Of a DNA stretch of 64,000 nt, positions 63,908 through 64,000 are shown piece after piece. Origin of the DNA: Clostridia bacterium (GTDB taxonomy: Bacteria; Bacillota; Clostridia; Christensenellales; Aristaeellaceae); contig JAFRNK010000002.1 of NCBI GenBank assembly GCA_017430225.1, positions 1 through 64,000 on the forward strand. The letters run 5' to 3'. How positions within the stretch are numbered: position 1 is the first letter of the stretch; every line of letters starts with the position of its first letter. A program made the position numbers and the translations under genes. The notes beneath the pieces are model-generated. The model was not told where the DNA came from. It searched no databases and saw only the letters and a program-made list of their open reading frames with translations.

Positions 63908-64000
63908 ATGACGCAAAAAGGCATGCATGTCTGCCTGATGAACGACTCCTTCCCGCCGGTCATCGACGGGGTGGCGAACTGTGTCCAGAATTACGCGGAT
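63908..64000 (+). CDS. Glycosyltransferase family 4 protein, N-terminal fragment
   Basis: Only 31 codons lie in the window. They read MTQKGMHVCLMNDSFPPVIDG then VANCVQNYAD, the pattern of an N-terminal GT-B Rossmann domain in GT4 glycosyltransferases (FPPxxGG/DGV). It starts 11 bases after glgP and belongs to the same transcript; a role in alpha-glucan or lipid-sugar synthesis is possible. The start is ATG 63908 with GAGG upstream. Confidence 0.75.
   Translation, partial: MTQKGMHVCLMNDSFPPVIDGVANCVQNYAD

Noticed and set aside
61534..63963. 809-codon open frame on the minus strand
   Set aside because: Antisense shadow of glgP; no family features.

Overview
The window is one contiguous, gene-dense bacterial chromosome segment, G+C-rich by eye (high fifties percent). 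It has strong AGGAGG-type ribosome binding sites and consensus sigma-A promoters (TTGACA-17-TATAAT). Gene content points to an anaerobic Gram-positive gut or rumen Clostridia (Bacillota; a Christensenellales/Aristaeella-like lineage is a guess): LuxS, an atp operon led by upp, GtrA, a XRE protein with a zinc ribbon, PadR-DUF4097, Lpl-type sugar permeases, plant-polysaccharide hydrolases and a coaD-rsmD cluster. No rRNA, tRNA, CRISPR, phage or insertion-sequence gene was recognised.

Layout. 1-2.7 kb: 3' part of dnaK, a hairpin-forming intergenic repeat, dnaJ. 2.7-8.7 kb (leftward): GNAT, SagB-type oxidoreductase, prolyl-tRNA deacylase, an EF-G paralogue, a heavily folded non-coding stretch, a PLP enzyme and a second GNAT. 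8.7-19.2 kb (leftward): a large carbohydrate-uptake locus with an Lpl-type binding protein, two permeases, two MsmK/UgpC-type ATPases, a GH105 unsaturated-uronide hydrolase and five small membrane proteins of unknown function, starting from a consensus promoter back to back with that of hisS. 19.4-24.5 kb (rightward): hisS, a Rho-family protein that has lost its ATPase motifs, yebC, luxS-gtrA. 24.5-31.2 kb: a MerR-like regulator, a decayed and an apparently expressed MATE transporter fused to an RsbW-like ATPase domain, an alpha/beta hydrolase-membrane protein and a secreted GH43. 31.3-39.1 kb (leftward): upp-atpI-atpBEFHAGDC, whose c subunit carries a two-carboxylate Na+ signature. 39.2-44.1 kb: short leader ORF, PadR-DUF4097, ACT protein, membrane protein, rsmD, coaD, coiled-coil protein. 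44.1-48.5 kb: XRE regulator, FGGY kinase, sugar-phosphate dehydrogenase, PfkB kinase. 48.5-54.4 kb (leftward): a 1024-residue SH3-repeat cell-wall protein, proC and a second intact MATE-ATPase fusion. 54.5-58.4 kb: an Fbp-type ABC transporter. 58.4-64 kb: rsmI, a phosphoribosyltransferase, malQ, glgP and the start of a glycosyltransferase.

The most unusual points are (i) a Rho protein with intact RNA-binding domains but no P-loop; (ii) a family of MATE transporters joined to an RsbW/SpoIIAB-like ATPase domain, with two long copies and one internally deleted relic, one long copy having a stop at codon 2 of its apparent ancestral start; (iii) small membrane proteins of unknown function embedded in the pectin-oligosaccharide locus; (iv) an SH3-repeat protein with an unrecognised C-terminal domain behind a possible WalR site. 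Family assignments come from reading motifs, not from database searches; transmembrane counts and domain borders are approximate.
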